Shown here: one piece after another, positions 25,101 to 34,860 of the stretch | Layout of the letters: each line of letters opens with the position of its first letter | Numbering within the stretch: the first letter of the stretch is position 1 | Source: Corinectria fuckeliana | Taxonomy: Eukaryota > Ascomycota > Sordariomycetes > Hypocreales > Nectriaceae | Direction of reading: 5' to 3' | Assembly: GCA_019137255.1 (NCBI GenBank) | Contig: WPDH01000322.1 | Span: 1-43,808 of the forward strand | DNA: 43,808 bases | Notes under the pieces: model-generated | Databases searched by the model: none | The model's input: only the letters and a program-made list of their open reading frames with translations | What the model was told of the DNA's origin: nothing | Translations under genes and position numbers: made by a program

Positions 25101-26706
25101 ACATGTCAAAGTCGAAGTGTTTGTCTCCGACGTGAGAGATCGCCAGGCCATCGTCGACTTTGCCGTAGAGGACTCCGGAACTGGCATGAGTAACCGCCAG
25201 CTAGACGCGCTATTCCGTGATCTAGAACAGGTCAGCACAGACGAATCGCCGCTTCCTACGCCGCACTTGGCCGAGCAACGACATGATATGAGGACTTTGG
25301 GGCTTGGTCTCGCAGTTGTCGCCCGTATCGTACGAAACATGGATGGCCAGCTCCGTCTAAAGTCAGAGGTTGATCAAGGGTCACGCTTTGTGGTCCAACT
25401 ACCTTTCAACCTTCCCCAGGAACCGCCTGTCCCGGAGGATGTAGACGGAAACGCTTCAATTCATGCCTCTGTGACCTCACAGCCAGTTGTCTCTGCTCCT
25501 CCGTCGATCAAAGCTCCTCAGGAAGGCGAGATACTACTTGTTGACCGGGCCAGCTCCCACCTTGACGTATGGGATACTACCAGTCAGAGAGAAAGCATTG
25601 AGAGGCGTCAGAGCGTGGGAAGTTTGAAGAGTAGTGGTGCAAGTCATCGAAGCGACGCCGAGAGATTGATCAATGCTATTCAAACTCCCTTGTCCCTCGA
25701 CGACGACAAAGAGCCCGAATACCCCTTTTCGCCGGGTACACAATCGGCTGCAAGCTCAAGTCTACCGAACGTTGGTGGAACTACCAACCCCGGGGCGCGT
25801 ACAGCTTCTGTCCCCCAAACCCAGGGAGCTAAAACTCCTCCCGCAGCTTCCATCGCTCCGCAAGGAGAGCCAGAGCCTGGGTCCGTGGATATTCGCGATT
25901 CTAAGACGCCGGTGAAGGCTATCAGGATACCGGATGAGTATACCGACATGTCCCTACAGCCGCAGGGCGGGGAGAACTCCGGCGTGTTATTCGAGCTCCC
26001 TAGTGACGGAAACCCCCCCGGCCAGAAGGCCCGGACGAATAGTATCGTTAGTGCTGCGACCGATCAACTACAGCCTCCGGATGTACAGCTTCTACAGGTG
26101 TTGGTCGCAGAAGATGACCCGATCAACATGAAAATCCTAAGGAAACGGCTCGAGAGAGCAGGACACGGTGTTCATCATACTGTCAATGGCCAGGACTGTG
26201 CATCAGTTCATCGGGAGAAGTCGGCAGGCTTTGACGTGGTATTGATGGATATGCAGGTAAGAATGGACATCCTGATTCGGACGCGTAAGCGTGACTGATC
26301 TTTGAAATAGATGCCTATTGTGGATGGCCTTACGAGCACCAAGTTGATTCGAGCCATGGAGGCATCACGAGAGCATGCCGGTCACTCATTCTTAGCGGCG
26401 AGCAACGGTCGCATTACCATATTTGCAGTGTCCGCCTCCCTTGTCGAGCGTGAACGGCAAACCTATATCGACGCTGGGTTTGATGGATGGATCCTCAAGC
26501 CGATCGATTTCAAGCGACTCAGTACTCTCCTTGCCGGTATTTCTGACGAAGAGGTCCGCAATTCTTGCTTGTATGAGCCCGGTGAATGGGAACGTGGAGG
26601 GTGGTTCAATCCTAGGTCGTCGATGGACCACAACTCTAACGACGAGGTTACGCCGAGGCCCGAGGATGAAACCAACAAGGAGCTTGGTGGCAGGGCGAGT
26701 TCCTAG
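22130..26706 (+). CDS. Fungal phytochrome, hybrid histidine kinase (FphA / PHY type)
   Basis: Exons 22130-24575, 24641-26256 and 26311-26706 with introns of 65 and 54 nt give 1,485 residues. After a disordered N-terminus (about 1-245) comes the PAS segment with the biliverdin-type cysteine Cys265 in LQRCEDEPIHTPGAVQ. Next is a GAF domain (about 465-645) with ASDIPRQARDLY (Asp522) and the conserved His575 in SPIHLKYL, then a PHY domain to about 815. The kinase follows: H-box His844 in NSAHEVRTPLNAII, N-box Asn961, and G-boxes EDSGTGM and LGLGLAVV. A disordered linker of about 200 residues leads to a receiver domain (about 1302-1425) with acidic pair Asp1307/Asp1308, phospho-acceptor Asp1352 and Lys1417. 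All key residues are present, so it should sense red/far-red light and run an internal phosphorelay feeding the Ypd1-type pathway. In Aspergillus this family controls development. The ATG at 22130 is preferred because the ORF upstream lacks another ATG. Confidence 0.96.
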
Positions 26707-27748
26707 GGTTTCTTCAGAGCTGGGAATACGCTGAGAAGCACGAAGCCGTCAAGCTGATTGGCTTGGTCCACAATGTCGGAGAAGTGCGCTGACTGTTGCT
26801 GCGGCGAATATGTCGGCCACTGACCCCGATCTCTGTCGCGAGGTTTCAACTGGCAGTATATCGTCATACATGACTTATGATTGATCAATATCACCACACA
26901 AAACTCCAGGCGCGACAAGACGTTGGACGACTTTGATTTACCGCATCCTAGTCGTCTCTCAAATGACCGTGCCCGAATGAAGTATCGATCACTTTTTTTT
27001 TATCCATCTACTTCGGACTTTTTCCTACTCACACTCCTCTTTTCTCCCCTTTTATTATGTCGAGAGACGTACTGTACACGATAGATACGGCAGGGCAGGA
27101 AACAAACGGCGCTGAATGGTTCAGGAATGCCAGGGAGACCATTGGGATAGGATCCACAAAGGTCCTATGTTGTTTTTCCTTGCTCAGGGCACAAATTAAC
27201 TATGGTTAGGAGTTTACGGCTTTTGTTTCATTGATAGACGCAAGGGGGGCTAGATAGATGAGCCTATAAGGATGTACGCAAGGCACGGTTTGGGGATGGA
27301 TGGGACCATCATCGGCTGGGTTTGTTTCCATTGCACATGTATATAGCAGGTGCCTCGTCCGCCTCTTATAGACAGATTATAAGTGTCGTCAACTACGACA
27401 GGAACCGCCCTTTATGTTAGGAAGCAACCTGTATCTTGGAGACAAAAGTCTCGTGTCAGTTGATGTATGTGTATTTTTTTCGTAGCCTAATAACGTTCAA
27501 CGCCGTCTATGCATTAATACCGCAGGCCGAATGGCCTCCCATCATCCTCCCGGCCCCTAGATGCCCGTCTCCCGTTTCCTTCTTGTCTGCCGTATTTCCG
27601 CAACGCACTCGCCATGTCAGTCCGCCCTTGTGCTACAGCCAAGCTGGCAGCAGGGCCTAGGGTGTCTTGACCGCCTCGAGCGACCGCGTTCGAGCCCGCG
27701 CTCGCACTGCGGATCCAGCTCGGGCCTCTCCACCGCGGCCGGGCGACA
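26707..27748. other. Intergenic region between convergent phytochrome and CK2-beta genes
   Basis: Both neighbours end here, so it should hold two 3' UTRs. T-rich and A-rich patches near 26,990-27,060 and 27,470-27,500 could be polyadenylation areas. No gene is supported. Confidence 0.6.
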
Positions 27749-28868
27749 CTACAGCTCGGACTCGGCACCGTTGGTGGACAGCGCCATGGGGCTGCCGTTT
27801 TGGTGCTGCCGCTGGCGGAGACGGGCGTTGCCGAGCGGCCGGCGGCTGGCAGTGGCGCGGCCGTTCGGGTTCATGGTCTCATCATCTTCCTCCGACTCCG
27901 GGTTCCGTTCGGCGTAGAGGCGGGCCTCGTCCAGGTCGGAGACGTTGACGGGCCGGCCGCGGAGCCACTGCATCCGGGGACCTGATCGGGCGCGCTCCGA
28001 GACGCGGAAGCCGTAGATGCGGGGTTCATATATGCGCCCGGGGCCGAGGCCCGGGGCGATGTTCTTGGCGTACATGCCGTTGACGAGGCCCTCTGCGTCG
28101 GGCACGCGGGAGTTGGTGTTGGTGAGGACGTCGATGCCGCGCTTAGTGAGGTCGTATTCGGGGAAGGTCAGGAGGAAAAGGGCGCCAAAGGTGCGGCCGA
28201 AGAAGGCGCCGTCGACGGTTTGGAAGCGGCTGTTGGGCGGGACGTAGACGTCTAGACACGAGGGACAGAAGAGTTTGACCGTGTCCTCGCCAGGGATGTC
28301 GGAGAGGCCGACGGGCAGGGTGCGAGCCTGCTCGCAGTTTGTCCTGGGGCAGCAACCAAAATGGCCAAGCTCATATTTTTCGCTCATTTGCTGGATGCCA
28401 ACTCTGGAGCAGATGAAGCGCTGGTGGATGAGGCCGTAGAGCATCTCGGCCGAGGATTCGATGACGGAGAGATCGCTGGCCATTCGACTGTGGTGCCTCC
28501 GAGCGGCGTCGCCAGCATGTCTGCCCATGCGCTCTTGGTCTCCTACGCCAGACTCGTTGTCGTCTTCTTCCTCCTCTTCTTCATCTTCATCCTCATCGTC
28601 TTCTGGTTCAACGTCCAGGATCATCTATGGTGCGCAGGAAACGGCAAGCGAGTCAGCATTGTATGCAAGTCAACGTCCAAGAGAGGGCAAGTCGGTGACG
28701 CAAGCATACCTCCAATGCCTCTTTATACATGGCAACTTGGGTCTGCAGCCCAGTAAGGTTAAAGTCATCCTCGATGAACTCCTCCGAGACCTCGGCGAAG
28801 TACTCGTGGCCGAGAAGGGAGCAGAAGCTAGAGATCCACGACTCGGGCACGCCCGACGAGGTCGACAT
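27749..28868 (-). CDS. CKB1: Casein kinase 2 regulatory (beta) subunit
   Basis: Minus strand, exons 28868-28710 and 28624-27749, joined across an 85-nt GTATGC..TAG intron in phase 0; 344 residues. It opens with the CK2-beta signature WISSFCSLLGHEYFAEVSEE and DDFNLTGL. An acidic insert (about 58-78, almost all Asp/Glu) follows the intron. The zinc finger that makes the beta-beta dimer is intact, with cysteines at about 145, 150, 173 and 176 in CCPRTNC and LFCPSC. A C-terminal part typical of fungal homologues (PRIYGFRVSE, then an Arg-rich tail) closes it. CK2-beta dimerises and holds two catalytic alpha subunits, modulating substrate choice in nucleus and cytoplasm. I use CKB1 as the usual fungal name, but it could be the second beta paralogue. 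The gene is divergent from the JmjC gene. Confidence 0.95.
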
Positions 28869-29625
28869 GGCGTCGTCGAGGGGATGCCGAGGAGAGCTCG
28901 CTGGATGCGGGGGGAGTAAACGAAACCCTATCGTCGTTTGTGGGCGTGCGCGTGCGCGAGGTTCAGGGTGGTGTCGCACGTATATGGATGGTGGGGACGG
29001 TAGGATGTGTCCACGGAGGACTGGTATCGATAGCGTCTTCAAGGGCCAACGAAGGCGGGGTGAAGGACCAGGGCGGACGAGGGCGCGAGCGGGCGCTGTA
29101 GCCTAGGCGACGGGACAGGCGACGAGAAGGCGACGGCAATGAGATGTGCGGTAGGGTCGGGTCAGAGCCGTGGCATCGTCGGCGTCGCGCGGCGCAGTGA
29201 GGGCGAAGGAGGGTGATGGTGAGGATGAGTATCAAGTATTGGGACGAGCGTCGGGGATTTGATAATGGAACCTTTGGTGGGCCGTGAACCGTCGTCCGTG
29301 GGACTCATCTGGCAAGGAAGGAAGTGGACGGGTGGTTTGCCCGGGGCCGACTGTGGGTCCGTACCTGCCGCGTGCGCACAGTCTCGGATCCATAGTTTTC
29401 CCGGCATCCGATCCACTTCAAACCCGCTCAGTCACTCACTCACCAATAGACTATCTAGGCCTACTATCTAGTCTACAGACTTAAGACTAATTGGTTATTA
29501 ACATGTGGTTTGGGGAATTCATAGAGAGTCGAAACACCTACTCGAGGCAATGCAAACAAACCCCATTCTCGCTTTCCGCTTGCTTGGTTTGTTCTCTGCC
29601 TCAGTCACCAACACTTTCTCCAACA
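28869..29625. promoter_or_regulatory. Shared divergent promoter region (CK2-beta / JmjC genes)
   Basis: The 757 bp between two divergent start codons must hold both promoters. A CCAAT box in reverse orientation (ATTGG) lies at 29490-29494, about 130 bp before the JmjC start, and a short AT-rich stretch (about 29,440-29,500) precedes it. The CK2-beta side is GC-rich. Whether the two genes are co-regulated cannot be read from the sequence. Confidence 0.5.
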
Positions 29626-30669
29626 ATGCAAAAGAGTCTTTGCTTCAGGATCCGCCATCTTCATAAGACGGCCCATCGCCAACTGCAAACCCACTCTCGG
29701 CCCACCCCATTGAGGCCGTCCCCCCCAGAGCTCGCAGATATTCAATCCTTCCGAGAAAAAGCTCTAGACCCTCAGAAACCTTTCCTCTTCGCACGGGATG
29801 CCGGCTCCTCAACCAACGGCCTGCCGGCAGCCAGCAAGTGGTTCCACCAGGATGCTATCAGCAATTCGTCACCAGCTTCGCAACCAGCCCGGACTGCTAC
29901 TCCATGGACTCTTGCGCCGTACATAAACCAGTTCCAGGAATGGCCGTTTCCTTACGAACTCGTCACGCCGTCCTCCAATAATCAGGAGGCCCTGGTTGCC
30001 TTTCGCAACTGGCTCCTCTCCAGCAACGAGCCTGAGGATCAGATCCTCGCTGGGATATTAGAGCCGTCTCTCACAGACCTAGGCACGAGGACCTTTTTCC
30101 AGCTCTACGCACCGCTCCGCCTTCTCGTCAAGGCCCTCGAATTTAATCACTCGCAGCCTCCCTCGCAGCCCGAGCCTGTAGAGCTCTACATCGCGCAGTC
30201 CTCTCTTCCCGATCTACCCCCCGCGCTGCAGGGCGACCTCCCGACCCCGGAGCTCGTCCAGCGCGCCGGCAAGGGTGACGTCTACAGCTCCAGCATCTGG
30301 CTCGGCACGGAGCCGACTTACACGCCGCTCCACCGCGACCCGAACCCCAACCTGTTCTGCCAGCTGTGCAGCACAAAGCTTGTCCGGCTCATGCCTCCGG
30401 CCCTCGGCGACCGGCTGTTCTTCGAGGTGCAGGCGCGTATCCGTCAACAAGGCAATAGTCGTATCAGGACCATTGAAATGATGGAAGGCAGAGAGCGTGA
30501 GGCATTGCACGAGGCCGTCTGGCGGCGAGATCCCCTGCCGGAGCAGGTGTATGAGGCCGAGCTTGGGCCGGGAGACTCCTTGTTCATCCCCAATGGGTGG
30601 TGGCATTCCGTCAAGAGCAAGGGCTCTCGAGGACATCTCAATGGATCCGTCAACTGGTGGTTCCGATGA
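29626..30669 (+). CDS. JmjC / cupin-type 2-oxoglutarate Fe(II) oxygenase, possibly mitochondrial
   Basis: Single exon, 347 residues from the ATG at 29626. The C-terminal half has the iron-binding set of JmjC oxygenases: His236 and Asp238 in PLHRDPNPN and the distal His327 in NGWWHSV. Lys251 in STKLVRLMPP is where the 2-oxoglutarate lysine sits in related FIH/TYW5-like proteins. GDSLFIPNGWWHSV is the typical closing strand. The first 30 residues (MQKSLCFRIRHLHKTAHRQL) are basic with no acidic residue, like a mitochondrial presequence. Another in-frame ATG at 29503 would add 41 residues and bury that presequence, so I prefer 29626. The substrate is unknown; it could hydroxylate a protein or tRNA. 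It converges with the next gene, with 137 bp between the two stops. Confidence 0.85.
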   Translation: MQKSLCFRIRHLHKTAHRQLQTHSRPTPLRPSPPELADIQSFREKALDPQKPFLFARDAGSSTNGLPAASKWFHQDAISNSSPASQPARTATPWTLAPYINQFQEWPFPYELVTPSSNNQEALVAFRNWLLSSNEPEDQILAGILEPSLTDLGTRTFFQLYAPLRLLVKALEFNHSQPPSQPEPVELYIAQSSLPDLPPALQGDLPTPELVQRAGKGDVYSSSIWLGTEPTYTPLHRDPNPNLFCQLCSTKLVRLMPPALGDRLFFEVQARIRQQGNSRIRTIEMMEGREREALHEAVWRRDPLPEQVYEAELGPGDSLFIPNGWWHSVKSKGSRGHLNGSVNWWFR

Positions 30670-30806
30670 TTGCGCCCCCTCCCATAAATCGTGCGCTACA
30701 TTTTGGAAAGGAATCGTCCCCAGAGGTCTTGATTTATATCTATAGGAGCCGTGTATTATATACTTGTATTATATCTCACCCCCCCGACATGTACTCTACA
30801 ATGTCG

Positions 30807-31712
30807 TTAGGTTCTTGATACAGGCTTGCAGATGATCCAATTGAGATAGCCGCAAGGCCACAGATGCCTTTCGCTTCCGCTGCGCATCTCCCACTCGCTC
30901 GTGTCCGCACCGCAGCCTCGCAGCAGCGTCTCGACCTCCTCCGGCGTCCGAGTCCGCAACGAGGATATGTAGCCGTCGAAGACGAGGACGAAGGGCAGGA
31001 TCGGGATCAGCCAGCTGAAGATGAGCGTGGCCGGAGACCGCCACTTCCAGGCATACAGCGGCGCGGCCAGGAGGACGCCGATGCCCAGGATCAGGTTCGA
31101 CACGGCGCTGGCGAAGCTGCGGTCCTGCAGCTCGAACATGGCGAAGCCCTGGCTCGTCTCGACCGTGTCGCGCAGGATGGCGCTAGCCAGCGGGTCGTCG
31201 AAGTGGTGGAACGCGAGGTTAAACAGGCGCAGCGTCTTCTTGCCGTCGTCGCGGTGGACGAGGTGGTGCGGCGCGGCGCTGGCGTCGACGCCCTGGCGCT
31301 CGTATGTGACGAGCGGGTTCTTACGGGCGACCTTATCCCAGGCGTCGATGTTGGGGTGCAGGTCCGTGAGGACGAAGCGGACGGGCGCGGAGCCGCCGGC
31401 GCGCAAGTGGGCGTTGACGGCGCGCTCGATGAAGGGCGTGGGGCCTCCGCCGCCGGCGCAGAAGTCGACGATGGTGTACTCGGGGAGGGTGTCGCCCAGG
31501 TTGCGGATCAGCGTGTCGGCGGCGAGGCCGGCGGGCGAGATAGACTGCAGAGGCGTCTGCGACTTCCACACTTGAGTGAGGGCATCTTGGACGCGAGCCC
31601 GGAGGAATTCGGGGAACCTGTGAGGAATTGGCTCGTCAGTCTTCGTCCTGAGGTCTTGGTTGGGGGTTCGGTGTGGCAATGCTTCAGAGAGAGCTTGTAG
31701 GCTTGATGACAT
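30807..31712 (-). CDS. Class I SAM-dependent methyltransferase-like protein with two membrane segments
   Basis: Single exon on the minus strand, 301 residues, start ATG at 31712. A Rossmann-type SAM site is visible: motif I VDFCAGGGGPTPF (82-94) and the acidic residue after strand 2 in LTDLHPN (Asp117). A later FNLAFHHFDD (164-173) sits where motif IV is expected. Near 203-222 and 228-248 are two hydrophobic segments (SNLILGIGVLLAAPLYAW and the one ending FVLVFDG), so the protein may be anchored in a membrane. Similar uncharacterised proteins occur in fungi and bacteria; the substrate is not known to me. A short C-terminal part (TRTPEEVETLL, EWEMR) looks like the usual last strands of the fold. 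Confidence 0.8.
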   Translation of the reverse strand: MSSSLQALSEALPHRTPNQDLRTKTDEPIPHRFPEFLRARVQDALTQVWKSQTPLQSISPAGLAADTLIRNLGDTLPEYTIVDFCAGGGGPTPFIERAVNAHLRAGGSAPVRFVLTDLHPNIDAWDKVARKNPLVTYERQGVDASAAPHHLVHRDDGKKTLRLFNLAFHHFDDPLASAILRDTVETSQGFAMFELQDRSFASAVSNLILGIGVLLAAPLYAWKWRSPATLIFSWLIPILPFVLVFDGYISSLRTRTPEEVETLLRGCGADTSEWEMRSGSERHLWPCGYLNWIICKPVSRT

Positions 31713-32370
31713 CTACAGACAGATCTGAAGATCCGGTGGGGGTGGGGGAACTGCTGACTGCATAAAAGGGTACGTATTAGCTGCCAGACTCACCAAGGCT
31801 GATCATCTATCTCAAAGAGATGCAAGCGCGGAATCAAGGGCGCCATGTTGCATAGGCAGACCTTGGAGAATTCAATTTTCGACTGGTGTTTGGGTTACGG
31901 TTGGAACTCGTGCTTGCTTTATGGATGACGTTGTTAGTGTTAGGTGTGAAACTCCGTCCGGGGGGGCCGCGCTTAAGCTCTAATTCTACAGGGTAGCTCT
32001 TTTCCGAATCACTCTTTCTCCAAGGTGCAAGTCACCACACTCAAACACTCAAACCTCAACAATTACTCTTTTGTAACTTACAATTTTCCATTATGAGCTT
32101 GAGTTCAGCTTCTAAGTTGTCTACTCACATGAAGTAGATCAGCTACTGCTGTCATTGTGAATCTCTGTCCATATATTTGGTTGCTGACCCTATTTTCAAC
32201 ATGCCAAGTGTTTGGAGATCATTTCATTAGGATCTTTTGTCTTGCCATACATCCGCACCACGTAATCGGCAAGGTCTCAACAATTCCTCAACCTCCGTCG
32301 GACCTTTCATGGCCGCCATCAAGAAAGTTTGGTGATAGCTCCCCCCACTTGCATCCTGATCTTTCGACAG
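31713..32370. other. Intergenic region between the methyltransferase and Yrb30 genes
   Basis: 658 bp that should carry the methyltransferase promoter (near 31,713-32,000) and the 3' end of the RanGTP-binding protein gene. A GC-rich run with seven G's lies at about 31,960. No gene is supported; an 87-codon ORF at 32157-32420 overlaps the next gene on the other strand and has no recognisable content. Confidence 0.6.
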
Positions 32371-34361
32371 CTACTTTGTTGGGGTATCGGTGTATGGATC
32401 AAAGCCCATACGTCGCTTAGCGTCGCTCCGAACTCGCCACTGTGTCTCCCCCACCAAACCCGTTGTTGATGTTTCTTCCAAGAAGAAGGTCAAGATGTGA
32501 TCTGGAATCGAGAGGTGCGAAGCCTGCTGAAACTCCTGAAGACTAGTCAGCCGGATCAGCATCTCCATCAGCGACAATGACGTGGTGATGGTTCCGAATG
32601 GCGACCGGGCAACAAAGTCTCGCGTCTCAGCCGCGCTCTGGAAGCGAGACACTGGCTGCGGAGAGTTTGGCGTCGCCGGAGACCGAAGAGATAACCTCTT
32701 AATCTGATCCACAACCTTGGAGTCAAGTGATAACCGGTCTCGTGGAGCACCCTTCCTTGGGGTAGGATCTTCGAGCTCGCTCGTCTCATCTGAGCAAACT
32801 GAATCGTCATCCTCTGCATCGACGACCTCATCGTCATCTTCCTCAAAGACCTCGAGTGCTATCCATTCAGGGTCAAGATGCGAGGGGAACTTGTATTTGC
32901 GGATCCCGTTTTGCAAGGGCTTTAGGGAGTTTACCGACTTCAGAGCGGCAGACTCTTGGAAGAGCTGTTTATCAATGATGGCTTGCTCATGATCCGCATC
33001 TCCGTTGCTTGTTCCGGGGGTGATGCCATCGTCACTATTCGCATCTTCGAGGTAGTCTGCGACTCCACCATCCGTGTCCCAATTCGGAACCGCTTCGACA
33101 TCACGCTTCAGTAGTAGCACTGGGTTGTGATCCCCATCAGTGGCATTTCCGATGTTGAGGATCCTGCCAGTGTCGGTATAGAAGATTTTGGACACCTGGT
33201 GTATTGGGATGGATTCTCGAATACCCGCTGTGGCAATTTCGTCGTAAGGCCCTCGCCCTCGTTCCTGCTCATCGTGGAGCCGTCCATCATCAAGATCCTC
33301 GATGATTTCAAGGTGGTATGCGTATTCGTCGACTCCCTTGGTGGGTATCCGGGAAGTTCTTGCCTCTGGTGAATTCTCGGGTTCTTCGACGTGTGGTTGA
33401 TAACCTGCCGTGCTGTCGAAAACATAATCGCGTTTGGTTCTGCATAGCCGAACGCGGGCCTTGTGCAAGACTTCCTGCCAAATAGGTTTCCTGGCACCTT
33501 CTTCTAAGCCATAGACACTTCTATCGTTAGGACTAACTGCGTCGCTGACTGTAGAGACGCCGGCCTTTGGAGAATCCACGGTGGAAGCATGACTTAGGAA
33601 GAGCATGTACAAAGACAAAGTGAACGCGGGTCCAATCTGAACTGGCCTACTTGGATCTTGTGCAAACTGCGTATCACCAACAATGAGAAAGGTACTGGCT
33701 TGCAACAATCTCGATGGTGAGATGCCAGCCGGTAGCGAGGTTGAGAGACTCTCTCCTGAGGCAGTTATGGCCAACTGTATGAGGGGGATTTCGCGATCGA
33801 TTCTGGCTAGTAGAGTTTCGATGCTCGCGATGATGGCCATTAACTCATCGTAATAGACGTGAGGTGCCTTTGGGCCAACGTGGTTGTCGGCTAGGCTTTC
33901 TTCAGCAACGGCGACAGCTTCAACGCGGCGTCCTAACAAGACGATTTCCTTATGAAGCGACTTGGCAAGAGGCACAGCGGACTCGAGGAAGACGTTGCCC
34001 CTGCTAGACCTTGACGCGTGTTTGTTAGCTACGCGTTATGTATGGCAAACAGAACCGAGATAAGTTTGGGATCACGCACTTGAACTCGATTAGGTCGATA
34101 GCTGGAGAGATGATCTGGTGAGTGGGTTAGCAAAAGGCAAAGGTAGAACAGGGACCGTAACCAACGAGAAATACTAGGTACCTTGATTTTGCTGTCGAGA
34201 AGTTTTCGGAGAGACTTGAGCTGGGCGTGCAGCTTCTTATCCTCGACAGATTTGAGGAGGCGGGAACACTGCCCAAGTGCGTAGGTGGAGGTCAAGGCGA
34301 TGCCGGAGCGGATTGCATACCTCATGGCCTGAACGCCAACGGTGGCCAGGAAGTCGTCCAT
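32371..34361 (-). CDS. Yrb30-like RanGTP-binding protein
   Basis: Minus strand, three exons 34361-34182, 34114-34080 and 34009-32371, with introns of 67 and 70 nt; 617 residues. The middle exon is only 35 nt (IISPAIDLIEF plus two bases) and keeps frame exactly. Start motif AIRSGIALTSTYALGQCSRLL, then KLLDSKIK / IISPAIDLIEFK / SSRGNVFLESAVPLAKSLHKEI matches fungal RanGTP-binding proteins of the Yrb30 family. Two acidic stretches (around the EEDDDEVVDAEDDDS segment) and a C-terminal helical region (LMEMLIRLTSLQEFQQASHLS) follow. In yeast Yrb30 binds RanGTP and blocks RanGAP-stimulated hydrolysis, acting in nuclear export. The first ATG lies only about 500 bp from the AT-rich flank, yet the ORF has no RIP-type stops. 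Confidence 0.92.
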
Positions 34362-34860
34362 GATGGCGCCATGAGGTGGAAGAGGATGGACATTAGGCTG
34401 AGAGCAACCCTAAAAGGTTGCTTCAAGGGTTGGCAAATCGAAATCGAGGCGAGGTGAAGTGAAGTGAGGAGGAAAGCGTGACAAAGGCACAGCGCACAGC
34501 ACAATGCACGCAGGCGGTCGGGTTTGTTTATACGCAGTACATACATAATTGCAACCGAACCAGCGGGCAGTGAGTTGGCGGGTGCACTGACTGATTTTAC
34601 AGTGGAGTTTGCAAGCAAGTATGGATCCATTCAGAGGGGCAACGTGTACAGAGCGAAGTTTCCATAGTGGCCCTCCCGCCGTCGCGGTCTCCAAGGTCAC
34701 GTGGCGAGTTGAACTAATGGCCGTACTGTCCTCTGCTATAGGTCTACCTGATGCTCATGCTAGAATTTGGGCTCGATGCATGCATCCTCCTTGACGGTGA
34801 CTAGCCTTGTGAGTCACTAACGAGCTTGGAACAGCCCGCGATGCGGACTTTAAGGAGTTT
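34362..34860. other. Yrb30 promoter region up to the AT-rich boundary
   Basis: About 500 bp of normal composition containing the likely Yrb30 promoter and leader. It ends abruptly near 34,855, after which nearly every base is A or T. No gene is seen. Confidence 0.6.

Noticed and set aside
30864..31700. 278-codon ORF on the plus strand opposite the methyltransferase
   Set aside because: It is the antisense shadow of a GC-rich gene with a clear SAM motif on the other strand.
8519..34361. Secondary-metabolite or defence gene cluster
   Set aside because: The seven genes belong to unrelated housekeeping and signalling families with no core biosynthetic or defence enzyme.
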